From Pogonophryne albipinna (Eukaryota > Chordata > Actinopteri > Perciformes > Artedidraconidae): a DNA stretch of 64,000 bases. Made by a program: the position numbers and the translations under genes. Positions 1 through 11,530 of the stretch are shown here, in pieces (position 1 is the first letter of the stretch; the number at the start of each line of letters is the position of its first letter). The stretch lies in the NCBI GenBank assembly GCA_028583405.1, contig CM053247.1, positions 11,896,063 to 11,960,062 of the forward strand, in the 5' to 3' direction. The notes under the pieces are model-generated. The model had not been told where the DNA came from. It did not search any database and was given only the letters and a program-made list of their open reading frames with translations.

Positions 1-1440
1 TCCCATTTGAATAACCAATGCTTACATTGTGGTACACTTATTTTTGAGTCAGGTGATGAAGTGAGTGTTTAAACAGGGAAGACAGCCAACATCAAAATGA
101 TAAGAGGCTCTATTTGCTATGAGTACATTCGAGGAAATACAGTATGTTTGATCACTTTGTAAAGCCCCTGTCACACTGTCCCGAAATTGACACCAGATGG
201 ACACACGATAAAGGGAATGTTCAAATTCGGCTCTGATCGTAACAACATCGGGCCATTCGTGAGGGCATCTTAAGCCTTCGTATGACTGCCGGTGGAGTTT
301 CTCAGGCTCCGTCCCCCCTGGTGCCAGGAACAACAGATCCATCTTTAGGCTCCGCAGCCCTGTCCCCCCATAAGGCTTTGCAGTCTTGCCATGCTGTCCA
401 TTGAAAGCCAGTTGGCTAGAAAGCTGGACTTCAAGGACTTGATCAGTGACTTTGCCTGTAAGAAGGCTAGGCGCTGGGCTCTTGGTGAGTAAGGCTGAGC
501 CAGGGCTCGTAATAACTGTTAAAGGGCAAGGCTATGGTAACGATATTGGATCACTACACACAAGATGCATGATGAGAAAAAGACTGAGAACAGGTAATAG
601 GCTCTGATTTAGCACCACCATCAAGGCCTTTTCATTTCCATTACCGTTTTGTTGTCCATTTACACTTTAATACCCGCTTATTTTGTAGTTGGTATGTATA
701 TTTAATAAAATAATCTGCTGCTTATGTTATTTTTTGTGTTATAGCATTTTATAAATGATAATATTGGTGTTAATGTTCACTTTATTTTAATTGAAGAGGT
801 CATGTATATTTATTTGGATTTATGAATGTTCCATTCAAAAATGTTATTATTAAAAAGGCATTTACACCATAAAAGATGACTATTAAGGTCTATAGAGTGC
901 AGTGTTGGGCAAGTTAATTCCAAAATGTAATATATTACATATAGGTTATTGGGATTTTCGACATGACATTTGCATAATTTATTTGAAAATTGGGCTTATT
1001 AACACATGTAACATATTTTTTATATATATTTAAGATGTACAATATGAGACAAGCACAAGTTTCATGTGTGGGCCATATTCCATTATACTTTTAGAATTTG
1101 CTGCGGGCCAATTCAAAATGGACCACTGGCCTAATTTGGCCCCCGGCCCATAGTTTGGACACCCGCTAGAGCATTTGCATTTTTGTCATCAAAGGCGTTA
1201 GCAATAAATAAAATAAAAACCATTGGTTGGACATAATTATTGGATTATTATTTATACAGTTTGTAATACTGTCAAAATGTTTTGTAGTTGTAAACAAAGT
1301 CTGATTCGTCAACAGACTCAAATTGCTTGTGAAAAATCTGTTCAATGATAGTATTAGTTTCAATTTGATTGACATTAAGGTCAAGATGTCATAATTGAAC
1401 TTTGTTGATACTGTGAGCTGACATTCTATAGTTATTTATG
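1..1440. other. Flanking non-coding sequence
   Basis: I see no gene here. The stretch is AT-rich from about 600 on. Two pieces look like worn repeat ends common in fish genomes: one around 905-960 (beginning agtgttgggcaagtta) and one around 1060-1165 (a GGCC-rich tail ending near tttggacacccgc, like a hAT end). Neither has a visible partner end. Confidence 0.4.
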
Positions 1441-1458
1441 TTTTACACGTGGCTTCTG

Positions 1459-1961
1459 TTAATCATCCTCAAAGTTGTTGGGTATAACATCAAAAGAGCA
1501 AGACCCTCTCAGACAGCCTGTTAGTGTCTGCATGATTGACTTTTGGATCTCCAAGGTGTCCAGTGTGGCCCCTGCTCGTATGCCTTCTAAAAGAATCAAC
1601 ATCTTTCTTGACCATCGGCTCTCCCACTCCCTCATTGCTTTATTCCCTGGCCCTCCGACCACTGTTTGTTATTTCTCTCTTCAAGTGCTTCTCGTGAAAG
1701 GAAAACTTCTGCAAGATTTACGGGCAGGTGCACCATGCCCTTTCTCCATCACTCCACCCTCAATTTCTGCCTGTCGGTGCTCAATTTGTGAAAGCTGCTT
1801 TTGAGCTCTCTCGAGGGACCGGCGTCTGATCCAGTGCAACAAACGCTGAGATCTTTTTCCAAGATGGTGCAGGGGTCATGGAGGAGGCTGAATAGAGAGG
1901 AAATGCTGTCAGAGGAAAGTCTCTTTGTAGTTGCTTTTGTTGCAGGTGTTCTGCCATTCAT
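1459..1961 (-). pseudogene. Broken minus-strand coding remnant, unrecognised helical protein
   Basis: Reading right to left, one frame runs from about 1961 to 1749 and ends at a TGA. The same frame then continues open (WRKGMVHLPVNLAEVFL, then SREALEERNNKQWSEGQG) to about 1640. A second frame takes over at about 1662 and runs to a stop at 1459, ending in NNFEDD. The pieces read naturally as one helical, charged protein interrupted by one in-frame stop and one frameshift. This suggests a decayed gene end or pseudogene rather than random ORFs. An exon structure with short introns is possible, but I found no convincing splice pair between the pieces. I do not recognise the family. Confidence 0.4.
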
Positions 1962-2528
1962 TGTTAAAGGTCTCTGTTTAATATTACAACCTGCCTGACA
2001 TCTGGTGGCCGGACCAAGCTGCAGCTCATGATGATCAGGAATAACCCCGTCTGATAATATCTTCTGACAGACGACACATAAGCACAGATGTTGATTATCA
2101 GCAGGTGATGTGTAAGCAAATACTGCTCAGTATTTTTGACAGAAAAACTGATAACAGTTGTGTTATAATCGTTCTACATTGCTTTGTGCTATCACAAAGT
2201 CCTTCAAAATAAACTTCGAAAAATGTGTCTGCCTCCCAGAACGACACATATATATGATCTAATGCCCTATTGGCAGAAAGATCTTGTCGGTGCCTTTCAA
2301 AATGCTAAACACAAATTGGTAACAACTTTATTATGATTAAGGGACCTTTGCCACATCGTAATATATTGTCACATCAGGATGTTTAAGGTTAGGGTACAAT
2401 CACAGTTTAAAATAACTTGACAGGCTGTAGGGAACAGAAAGCACTCAATCAATCAATTAAAGTTCATTTAAATAACCCGACATTACACATTTTACATTTG
2501 TCCCAGAGGACTTTATAGGTCTTTTGAG
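1962..2528. other. Non-coding flank left of the palindromic element
   Basis: No gene or clear repeat seen. The stretch ends at the copy of aacata that marks the insertion site of the element to its right. Confidence 0.4.
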
Positions 2529-2534
2529 AACATA
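2529..2534. repeat. Left 6-bp target site duplication aacata
   Basis: The six bases just outside the left arm are aacata. The six bases just outside the right arm (13598-13603) are also aacata. A 6-bp duplication is the known size for Maverick/Polinton elements, which fits the integrase type carried inside. Confidence 0.85.
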
Positions 2535-2699
2535 AGTAGTAGTAACAATGCCGCTTTCGTCTCATTAGTATGCATAAAAAAGTGACAGGTGGACACGCCC
2601 CCAATTATGCAAATGAGCTAAGTCCCGCCTCCATTGTTCGAAACCCTTTGATGTGATTGGGTACAATCATGTTAATGAGCTAAGTCCCGCCTCCCATTG

Positions 2700-3060
2700 T
2701 TCGAGATCCTTTGATGTGTTGATTAAGGTATGTGTGGAATCCCCCTCAGGGTATTGCCTTTGTTGTCTATTTCTTTGATGTGTTGATTAAGGTAGTCTCT
2801 TTGAAGTTATATTGTCTGATAGGTAGGTGTGGAATGCCCCCCAGGGTAGTGCCTTTGTAGTCTAATTCTTTGATGTGAGATAATAGGTAGGTGTGGAATG
2901 CCCCCAGGGTAGTGCCTTTGTAGTCTAATTCTTTGATGTGAGATAATAGGTAGGTGTGGAATGCCCCCCAGGGTAGTGCCTTTGTTGTCTATTTCTTTGA
3001 TGTGTTGATTAAGGTAGTCTCTTTGAAGTTACGCTGTCTGGTCCCCTCAGGGTTGTATAA
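2700..3060 (+). repeat. 62-bp minisatellite in the left arm
   Basis: About three to four imperfect units contain the motif gtaggtgtggaatgccccc followed by agggtagtgcctttg and tctttgatgtg. The mirror copy at about 13230-13450 in the right arm has fewer units. The arms therefore differ in unit number even where their sequence is almost identical. Confidence 0.75.
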
Positions 3061-3306
3061 TCGAATTAGCCTGTGATGTTATCCCTTTGAGGTGGTGTGT
3101 TATAAGCCTTTTGATGTTAATCTATGTGTGTCTTTGAAGTTAAGTGTGAGACTGTCTAACCCCCTCCCCGCCCAGGCCTCTCCCCCCTTTCTCCACCCCC
3201 TTCCTTTTATCAGATAGGGGGAATTAGATGAAAATAGGAATATTCTCAAATTAAAAAAGACAGTAATCTCCACTTACTAAGTCACCTTTTCAAAAAAAAA
3301 AAAAAA

Positions 3307-3516
3307 ATGGCCAAGAGACGCCTCGATATGGGTTTAATCAGCGAGACGCCTGTGACAACTTACCGCCATCCGTCTGGAGCACCAGTCAAGAAACGAATGC
3401 AGTATATGGCCCGGGTTCAGACGCCTACAGCCAGAGATCTTTGCATAAACTTATCTCGTGCCCTCTTTTTGGTCATGTGGAGCGCGTTCATGTGTGCTGG
3501 AGGAGGGGCTATGTGA
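3307..3516 (+). CDS. 69-codon ORF of the palindromic element, left copy
   Basis: The ORF starts at an ATG directly after a run of As (3292-3306) and ends at TGA. It begins MAKRRLDMGL and ends CAGGGAM; the translation is identical to the mirror copy at 12774-12983. From about 3440 on, the DNA is the reverse complement of one end of the TTAA-flanked MITE found at 63201-63580 (shared pieces include gagggcacgagataagttt). Roughly the second half of the ORF is therefore old MITE sequence read backwards. The basic first half could be a leftover of an element gene or chance. I assign no function. Confidence 0.3.
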   Translation: MAKRRLDMGLISETPVTTYRHPSGAPVKKRMQYMARVQTPTARDLCINLSRALFLVMWSAFMCAGGGAM

Positions 3517-3611
3517 GGAAGCGGCAGATTTTCGGTTGTGTACTTTTCTAATTCTCGCTCACTGGAGCTGGTTTTCTCCAAAATGATCTACCCCCTACCT
3601 TAAGAACAATT

Positions 3612-3648
<37 letters not shown>

Positions 3649-3993
3649 AGGAGTTGGCCTTTTGTGTGGGGGTTAGAGATAAGCCTGGTATGTTAATCTG
3701 TATGTTGATTAAGACACTTTCTGTGAGGTGAGAAGCGAGGGGATGGAGTTAGTCTTTAAAAATAAATACGTTCAAAACTAAATAAAACAACCATTATTTT
3801 TTCACTCACTAAGACACATAAAAACGTTATTGTCCTCTCTAGATTTGATTCAGGGTTTTGCTTTAAATGATTAGTGCTTGCTAAGGATGTTTTCTTTTTC
3901 AAGTTTTTGTGAAACTGTTAACTTCAAGGAAGTATCTGTTTTTTTGCAAAAAAGGTATTCATATTAATTTAAAAAGATCTTATTTAGGTTTTT

Positions 3994-4797
3994 GTGTACT
4001 ACACTCCTTCTAATCCAGGGAGTTTAGAAGGTGTGGATAAACTCCATAGAGCTGTACAGAATGAAATGGGTAAACAAGTAAATGTAGAGAAAGTCAGAGA
4101 ATATTTATCTGAGCAGGATGCATATACTTTGCATAAGCCGGCTCGGGTGCATTTTGTAAGAAACAGAGTTTTCGTACTCAGGCCGTTACAACAATTTCAA
4201 GCAGATCTTTGCGATATACAGTCACTGTCCAAATATAATGATGGTTTTAATTATTTGTTAACAGTCGTAGATGTATTTTCGAAAAAAGCCTATGCTCAGG
4301 CATTAAAGAAGAAGACGGGCATAGAGGTTACCAAGGCCTTTGATACAATTTTAACACACAGTCAGATGCCCAAAAAGATACAAACAGACGCAGGGAAAGA
4401 ATTCTTTAACAAAGTTTTTCAAACCTTATTGAAGAAACGAGGTATTGCACATTATGCAACAGCCAGTGATATGAAGGCATGTGTGGTAGAGAGATTTAAC
4501 CGTACGCTGAAAACTAAAATGTGGCGGTATTTTACAGCTAAAAACACTCATAGATATATAGATGTCTTACCTGAACTAATTGAAAGTTACAATAATAGTT
4601 TTCATCGAAGTATTAAAATGACACCAATGCAGGTGACCAAGGAAAATGCGGCTCAAGTGTTTCGGAACCTGTATACCCCCTCTGGCCTTCCTAAAAAAGC
4701 TGCTGCCAAAATGAACTTTAAGGAGGGGGAGCTTGTAAGGATATCCAATTTGAGAGGGGTATTTGATACAAAATATGAGCAGAGTTATACATGGTAG
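3994..4797 (+). CDS. Maverick/Polinton-type DDE integrase, left copy, truncated at both ends
   Basis: Integrases of this family (the transposon-derived F54H12.3 type) insert element DNA and make a 6-bp staggered cut. In this 267-codon frame the catalytic core is visible: QADLCDI with D71 (or D74), IQTDAGKEF with D132, and VVERFNRT with E166, so the triad looks intact. Before the core lies the family's N-terminal region (PGSLEGVDKLHRA, about residues 8-20). After it comes the start of the C-terminal barrel (FKEGELVRISN). The reading frame opens at a GTG with no upstream ATG, so the start is missing or in an exon I could not find. At the other end the frame stops at YEQSYTW exactly where the tandem repeat array begins. 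The usual last 100 or so residues, including the chromodomain region, are therefore replaced. Probably inactive alone. Confidence 0.8.
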   Translation: MYYTPSNPGSLEGVDKLHRAVQNEMGKQVNVEKVREYLSEQDAYTLHKPARVHFVRNRVFVLRPLQQFQADLCDIQSLSKYNDGFNYLLTVVDVFSKKAYAQALKKKTGIEVTKAFDTILTHSQMPKKIQTDAGKEFFNKVFQTLLKKRGIAHYATASDMKACVVERFNRTLKTKMWRYFTAKNTHRYIDVLPELIESYNNSFHRSIKMTPMQVTKENAAQVFRNLYTPSGLPKKAAAKMNFKEGELVRISNLRGVFDTKYEQSYTW

Positions 4798-5760
4798 TGG
4801 TCAGCTTTTATACACAAAAGTGTATATTTCAGTAACTTTCTGAGAGAATTTAAGCATAAATCTGTCAAATGTTCAAAACAGCCTTCACTGAAATAGCCTC
4901 AAAATCACAAACTGCCATTAAGAGTCAGAATCCTAACAAAATCTACTAAAACAAAGTTCTTCATTATCTACTTTTTCAGCTTTTATACACAAAGTGTATC
5001 TTTCAGTAACTTTCTCAGAGAATTAAGCATAATTTTGTCAAATGGTCAAAACAGCCTCTGTTTTTCAAGCCTCAAAATCACAAACGGCCATTAAGAGGCA
5101 GAATCCTAACGAAATCTACTGACACAGAGTACTTCATTATCTACTTTTCAGCTTTTATACACAAAAGTGTATCTTTCAGTAACTTTCTCAGAGAATTTAA
5201 ACATAAATCGGTCAAATGTTCAAAATAGCCTTCACTGACATAGCCTCAAAATCACAAACTGTCATTAAGAGTCAGATTCTTAACGAAATCTACTGAGAGT
5301 ACTTCATGGTAGTGGTCAGCTTTTTATACACAAAGTGTATCTTTCAGTAACTTTCTGAGAAAATTAAGCATAAATCAGTCAAATGTTCAAAACACCCTTC
5401 ACTGAAATAGCCTCAAAATCACAAACTGCCATTAAGAGTCAGGATCCTAACAAAATCTACTCAAACAGAGTACTTCATGGTAGTGGTCAGCTTTTATACA
5501 CAAAAGTGTGTCTCTCAGTAACTTTCTGAGAGAATTTAAGCATAAATCTGTCAAATGTTCAAAACGGTCTTCACTGAATTAGCCTCAAAATGACAAATTG
5601 CCCTTAAGAGTCAGATGCTTGACGAAATCTCATGGTAGTGGTCAGCTTTTAAAACATAAAAGTGTATCTTTCGGTAACTTTTTGAGAGAATTAAGCATAA
5701 ATCTGTCAAATGTTCAAAACTGCCTTGGTTCACTGAAATGGATAAATGTATCCGAAAATA
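4795..5760 (+). repeat. Tandem array of ~155-175-bp units, left arm
   Basis: Six imperfect units recur at about 4802, 4977, 5150, 5318, 5489 and 5644, each beginning gtcagcttttatacacaaa or a close variant. Each unit contains taactttctgagagaattta, tgtcaaatgttcaaaac and, usually, cattaagagtcag. Extra single units sit at about 6206-6290 and 6400-6670. Short ORFs across the array (for example RELSINLSNVQNSLVSLK) are translations of the repeat and not genes. Confidence 0.9.
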
Positions 5761-5909
5761 GTGTCTCTTAAGGCGGATAAAGTCCCCAGATAACTCCCGT
5801 TACATTCCTCCAGAGTCAGAAATAGTGTAAGTTAACTTTTGGAAGAACCAGAGAAAAGGGTGAAAATGGATAAAAAAAATCGAAAATAGTGTCTCTTAAG
5901 GCAGGTAGA

Positions 5910-7257
5910 GTATGGGAATTGAACGATAAAGCGATCACTGTAAATGAAACACGGAGAGAAGCAGCAGTGCAAATCGTTAAGTCTATTACCTTGTATGCAC
6001 TACGATACTATCTTGGTAAAATATAATGTGTTTTTTTATGAAAATGTGTTGAATGTTGTGTTTTCAATTAAACAACCATTACAAAATGAAAATGTGTTTT
6101 ATTTTTATTTATTTTTTGCTTTCATATATAGTAATAGTATTGTAAACGAAACATTTAAAATGTATCATGTGCTCTCATTGTATGCTCTGTTTTTTGTGTT
6201 TTTTTCAGTAACTTTCTCAGAGAATTTAAGCATAAATCAGTCAAATGTTCAAAACAGCCTTGTTTCACTGAAATGGCATCAAAATCACAAACTGGCTGAA
6301 ACTATACAGTGAATTGGAGAAATTACAGCACAGAGTTTTCTACTACGACACAGATAGTATAATCTATGTGACAAGACAGGGGCAGTCTCCAGTACTTTCA
6401 TGGTAGTGGACAGCTTTTAAAAAGAAATGTGTATCTTTCGGTAACCTTTTGAGAGAATTAAGCATAAATCTGTCAAATGTTCAAAACAGCCTTGTTTCAC
6501 TGAAATATTCTCAAAATGACAAATTGCCATTAAGAGTCAGATGCTTGACGAAATCTCATGGTAGTGGTCAGCTTTTAAAACATAAAAGTGTATCTTTCGG
6601 TAACTTTTTGAGAGAATTAAGCATAAATCTGTCAAATGTTCAAAACTGCCTTGGTTCACTGAAATGGATAAATGTATCCGAAAATAGTGTCTCTTTAGGC
6701 GGATAAAGTCCCCAGATAACTCCCGTTACATTCCTCCAGAGTCAGAAATAGTGTAAGTTAACTTTTGGAAGAACCAGAGAAAAGGGTGAAAATGGATAAA
6801 ATATATCCGAAAATAGTGTCTCTTAAGGCAGGTAGAGTCCCCTGACAAGTCCCCTTACATTCATCCAGAGTCAGAAAAAGTCTCTACGTTATCTTTTTGG
6901 GAGAACCAGAGGAAAGGGCTGAAAATGGAGAAAATGTATCCGAAAATAATGTCTCTTAAGGCGGGTAGAGTATGGGAATTGAACGATAAAGCGATCACTG
7001 TAAATGAAACGCAGAGAGAAGCAGCAGTGCAAATCGTTAAGTCTATTACCTTGTATGCACTACGACACTAACTTGGTAAAATGTAATGTGTTTTTTTTTA
7101 TGAAAATGTGTTGAATGTTGTGTTTTCAATTAAACAACCATTACAAAATGAAAATGTGTTTTTTTTATTTTTTTTTTTGCTTTCATATATAGTAATAGTA
7201 TTGTAAACGAAACATTTAAAGTGTATCATGTGCTCTCATTGTATGCTCTGTTTTTTG
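5910..7257 (+). repeat. Direct duplication near the palindrome centre
   Basis: A block of about 290 bp starting near tatgggaattgaacgataaa and ending at the phrase tatgctctgttttttg occurs at about 5910-6200 and again at 6965-7257. Only one counterpart is present in the right arm (about 8050-8345). The second copy ends at the palindrome loop, so its last 27 bases pair with the first 27 of the right arm. Confidence 0.75.
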
Positions 7258-7283
7258 ACACAAAGATGGATTACATCTAAAAA
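7258..7283. other. Loop of the giant palindrome
   Basis: Twenty-six bases separate an exact 27-bp inverted pair (7231-7257 and 7284-7310). Beyond that pair the right arm jumps to sequence matching about 6960 of the left arm, so the centre is a short perfect hairpin placed on a longer, gapped palindrome. Confidence 0.8.
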
Positions 7284-8654
7284 CAAAAAACAGAGCATAC
7301 AATGAGAGCATATTTTCGGATACATTTTCTCCATTTTCAGCCCTTTCCTCTGGTTCTCCCAAAAAGATAACGTAGAGACTTTTTCTGACTCTGGAGGAAT
7401 GTAAGGGGACTTGTCAGGGGACTCTACCTGCCTTAAGAGACACTATTTTCGGATATATTTTATCCATTTTCACCCTTTTCTCTGGTTCTTCCAAAAGTTA
7501 ACTTACACTATTTCTGACTCTGGAGGAATGTAACGGGAGTTATCAGGGGGCTTTATCCGCCTAAAGAGACACTATTTTCGGATACATTTATCCATTTCAG
7601 TGAACCAAGGCAGTTTTGAACATTTGACAGATTTATGCTTAATTCTCTCAAAAAGTTACCGAAAGATACACTTTTATGTTTTAAAAGCTGACCACTACCA
7701 TGAGATTTCGTCAAGCATCTGACTCTTAATGGCAATTTGTCATTTTGAGAATATTTCAGTGAAACAAGGCTGTTTTGAACATTTGACAGATTTATGCTTA
7801 ATTCTCTCAAAAGGTTACCGAAAGATACACTTTTCTTTTTAAAAGCTGTCCACTACCATGAAAGTACTGGAGACTGCCCCTGTCTTGTCACATAGATTAT
7901 ACTATCTGTGTCGTAGTAGAAAACTCTGTGCTGTAATTTCTCCAATTCACTGTATAGTTTCAGCCAGTTTGTGATTTTGACGCCATTTCAGTGAAACAAG
8001 GCTGTTTTGAACATTTGACTGATTTATGCTTAAATTCTCTGAGAAAGTTACTGAAAAAACAAACAAAAAACAGAGCATACAATGAGAGCACATGATACAT
8101 TTTAAATGTTTCGTTTACAATACTATTACTATATATGAAAGCAAAAAATAAATAAAAATAAAACACATTTTCATTTTGTAATGGTTGTTTAATTGAAAAC
8201 ACAACATTCAACACATTTTCATAAAAAAACACATTATATTTTACCAAGATAGTATCGTAGTGCATACAAGGTAATAGACTTAACGATTTGCACTGCTGCT
8301 TCTCTCCGTGTTTCATTTACAGTGATCGCTTTATCATTCAATTCCCATACTCTACCCGCCTTAAGAGACACTATTTTCGGATACAATTTCTCCATTTTCA
8401 CCCATTTCCTCTGGTTCTCCCAAAAAGATAACGTAGAGACTTTTTCTGACTCTGGATGAATGTAAGGGGGGTTGTCAGGGGGCTCTACCTGCCTTAAGAG
8501 ACACTATTTTCGATTTTTTTATCCATTTTCACCCTTTTCTCTGGTTCTTCCAAAAGTTAACTTACACTATTTCTGACTCTGGAGGAATGTAACGGGAGTT
8601 ATCTGGGGACTTTATCCGCCTTAAGAGACACTATTTTCGGATACATTTATCCAT

Positions 8655-9815
8655 TTCAGTGAACCAAGGCAGTTTTGAACATTTGACAGATTTATGCTTA
8701 ATTCTCTCAAAAGTTACCGAAAGATACACTTTTATGTTTTAAAAGCTGACCACTACCATGAGATTTCGTCAAGCATCTGACTCTTAAGGGCAATTTGTCA
8801 TTTTGAGGCTAATTCAGTGAAGACCGTTTTGAACATTTGACAGATTTATGCTTAAATTCTCTCAGAAAGTTACTGAGAGACACACTTTTGTGTATAAAAG
8901 CTGACCACTACCATGAAGTACTCTGTTTGAGTAGATTTTGTTAGGATCCTGACTCTTAATGGCAGTTTGTGATTTTGAGGCTATTTCAGTGAAGGGTGTT
9001 TTGAACATTTGACTGATTTATGCTTAATTTTCTCAGAAAGTTACTGAAAGATACACTTTGTGTATAAAAAGCTGACCACTACCATGAAGTACTCTCAGTA
9101 GATTTCGCTTGTCACATAGATTATACTATCTGTGTCGTAGTAGAAAACTCTGTGCTGTAATTTCTCCAGTTCACTGTACAGTTTGTGATTTTGACGCTAT
9201 TTCAGTGAAACAAGGCTGTTTTGAACATTTGACAGATTTATGCTTAAAATCTCTGAGAAAGTTACTGAGAGATACACTTTTGTGTATAAAAGCTGCCCAC
9301 TACCATGAAGTACTCTGTTTGAGTAGATTTCGTTAGGATTCTGACTCTTAATGGCAGTTTGTGATTTTGAGGCTATTTCATTGAAGGCTGTTTTGAACAT
9401 TTGACTGATTTATGCTTAATTTTGTCAGAAAGTTACTGAAAGATACACTTTGTGTATAAAAAGCTGACCACTACCATGAAGTACTCTGAGTAGATTTCGT
9501 TAAGAATCTGACTCTTAATGACAGTTTGTGATTTTGAGGCTATGTCAGTGAAACAAAGCTGTTTTGAACATTTGACAGATTTATGTTTAAATTCTCTGAG
9601 AAAGTTACTGAAAGATACACTTTGTGTATAAAAAGCTGACCACTACCATGAAGTACTCTGAGTAGATTTCGTTAAGAATCTGACTCTTAATGACAGTTTG
9701 TGATTTTGACGCTATGTCAGTGAAACAAAGCTGTTTTGAACATTTGACAGATTTATGTTTAAATTCTCTGAGAAAGTTACTGAAAGATACACTTTTGTGT
9801 ATAAAAGCTGAAAAG
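8655..9815 (-). repeat. Tandem array of ~170-bp units, right arm, inner part
   Basis: About seven units of the same repeat as in the left arm, here in reverse orientation, recognisable by repeated ctgaccactaccatga and gttttgaacatttgac. Two neighbouring units around 9440-9800 are almost identical to each other, which suggests recent local duplication. Confidence 0.85.
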
Positions 9816-9829
9816 TAGGCGTTGTAGTT

Positions 9830-10880
9830 TTTTCATCTATCATTTCCAACCAAACAGCAATAGGTCAAATTTAAGAATAAGTAATAGTTTGTCAAGATTT
9901 TGCAGAACAAGTCAAAAGTATAGTTTGTCAGAAATATGGAAAAGTCATTGTGTGCAAAATAGTATGCTGAAAATCAAAAGAAAGAAACTCTATTCATTAC
10001 AAATTAATGAATATTTTACCCAGTTCTAAAGTTTTGCACCCCTTAAAGAAAAACCCCATTCCTACCAAGTACTTCATATTATACCCTTTTGTTAAGTGTT
10101 GCGTACATCAAGGTGTATCTTAAAGTATTTTGGTAGCAGAAAATAACTAAAATATGTAAGGTTATCAGTAAAGAAAAAACCTTGTTTAACTGAATAAGTG
10201 TTTTTACAGCGATAAAAAACCCCTCCATTAAAAGAAAACCAAATTCCTTACAAAAGCACTTCATAATCTATCAGTTGTTAAGTGTTGCATACGCCAAAGT
10301 GTGTCTAAAAGTATCTTAGTAACACAAGAAAAGAGAAAAAAGCGTTGATGTTAACAAAAACTGGATTGATCCACTGAAATAATATATAAATAATTTCAAA
10401 AAAGTGCGTTTAAAAGAAATGTATTCATATAAAGTATTTTGTTAGAATATTAAGTCCAAGATGGTTACATTTTTTACCCCTTAAACCATTTGTCTTATAT
10501 TTTTGTTTTCCTAATAAAAGACAGTCACCTGAATTAATTTTGTCTCCATACCTTTTTTTTTATTTTTTACATTTTGTAACAATCTTTAAACATTTGTAGA
10601 GACCAAACACTGTGGTTAAAATGAGTGTCTTTATGACGTCTCTCACCCAGTTGGTATTTTTCACAAGATTCATTTTTAAACACATCATCTTGATACAGAG
10701 ATAACACATTTTCATAAGACCTTTTACATAGGCAGAAAACACAATGCTTTTCTTTGAGGGGTCTTTAGTTTTAAATGATCTGGTGAGGAGGGTGTGACTT
10801 GTTATGTTGAGTTGGAGGCTGAGTCCTCTGCAAAAGTGAGTGTCTTTTTCACCAGTATAATGTCCATCGATGTCTGACTC
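9830..10880. other. Right-arm-only block with diverged ~180-bp repeats
   Basis: This AT-rich stretch has no counterpart in the left arm. It contains two diverged tandem units whose shared motif is tgttaagtgttgc followed by aaagt and gtgt (near 10090 and 10274), a spacing close to that of the main array. Two short minus-strand ORFs (10079-10264 and 10560-10742, the latter with many Met, Lys and Cys) are present. I recognise neither and do not call them genes. Confidence 0.5.
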
Positions 10881-10884
10881 TGTT

Positions 10885-11530
10885 TAAAAAGTTGCAGTTT
10901 GTGATTTTGAGGCTATTTCAGTGAAGGTTGTTTTGAACATTTGACTGATTTATGCTTAATTTTCTCAGAAAGTTACTGAAAGATACACTTTGTGTAAAAA
11001 AGCTGACCACTACCATGAAGTACTCTGAGTAGATTTCGTTAAGAATCTGACTCTTAATGACAGTTTGTGATTTTGAGGCTATGTCAGTGAAGGCTATTTT
11101 GAACATTTGACCGATTTATGTTTAAATTCTCTGAGAAAGTTACTGAAAGATACACTTTTGTGTATAAAAGCTGAAAAGTAGATAATGAAGTACTCTGTGT
11201 CAGTAGATTTCGTTAGGATTCTGCCTCTTAATGGCCGTTTGTGATTTTGAGGCTTGAAAAACAGAGGCTGTTTTGACCATTTGACAAAATTATGCTTAAT
11301 TCTCTGAGAAAGTTACTGAAAGATACACTTTGTGTATAAAAGCTGAAAAAGTAGATAATGAAGAACTTTGTTTTAGTAGATTTTGTTAGGATTCTGACTC
11401 TTAATGGCAGTTTGTGATTTTGAGGCTATTTCAGTGAAGGCTGTTTTGAACATTTGACAGATTTATGCTTAAATTCTCTCAGAAAGTTACTGAAATATAC
11501 ACTTTTGTGTATAAAAGCTGACCACTACCA
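10885..11530 (-). repeat. Tandem array of ~170-bp units, right arm, outer part
   Basis: Four units abut the 3' end of the right integrase at the same base as in the left arm. The fusion of integrase and array therefore predates formation or last homogenisation of the palindrome. Confidence 0.85.

Larger units (their letters stand above)
2535..7257 (+). repeat. Left inverted arm, 4.72 kb
   Basis: Order from the outside in: terminal agt triplets; two copies of a motif containing gagctaagtcccgcctcc (about 2625-2700); the 62-bp minisatellite; poly-A then the 69-codon ORF; a CA run at about 3614-3646; the integrase; tandem repeats (4795-5760); then a block beginning tatgggaattgaacgataaa that occurs twice (about 5910-6200 and 6965-7257) separated by more array units. 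Compared with the right arm it carries one extra copy of that block and lacks about 2 kb of array and unique sequence. It also lost about 165 bp next to 5910 that the right arm keeps at about 8350-8480. Confidence 0.85.

Noticed and set aside
4795..5760. A possible CRISPR array
   Set aside because: The units are long, adjacent without unique spacers of constant length, and degenerate, and the context is a eukaryotic transposon.
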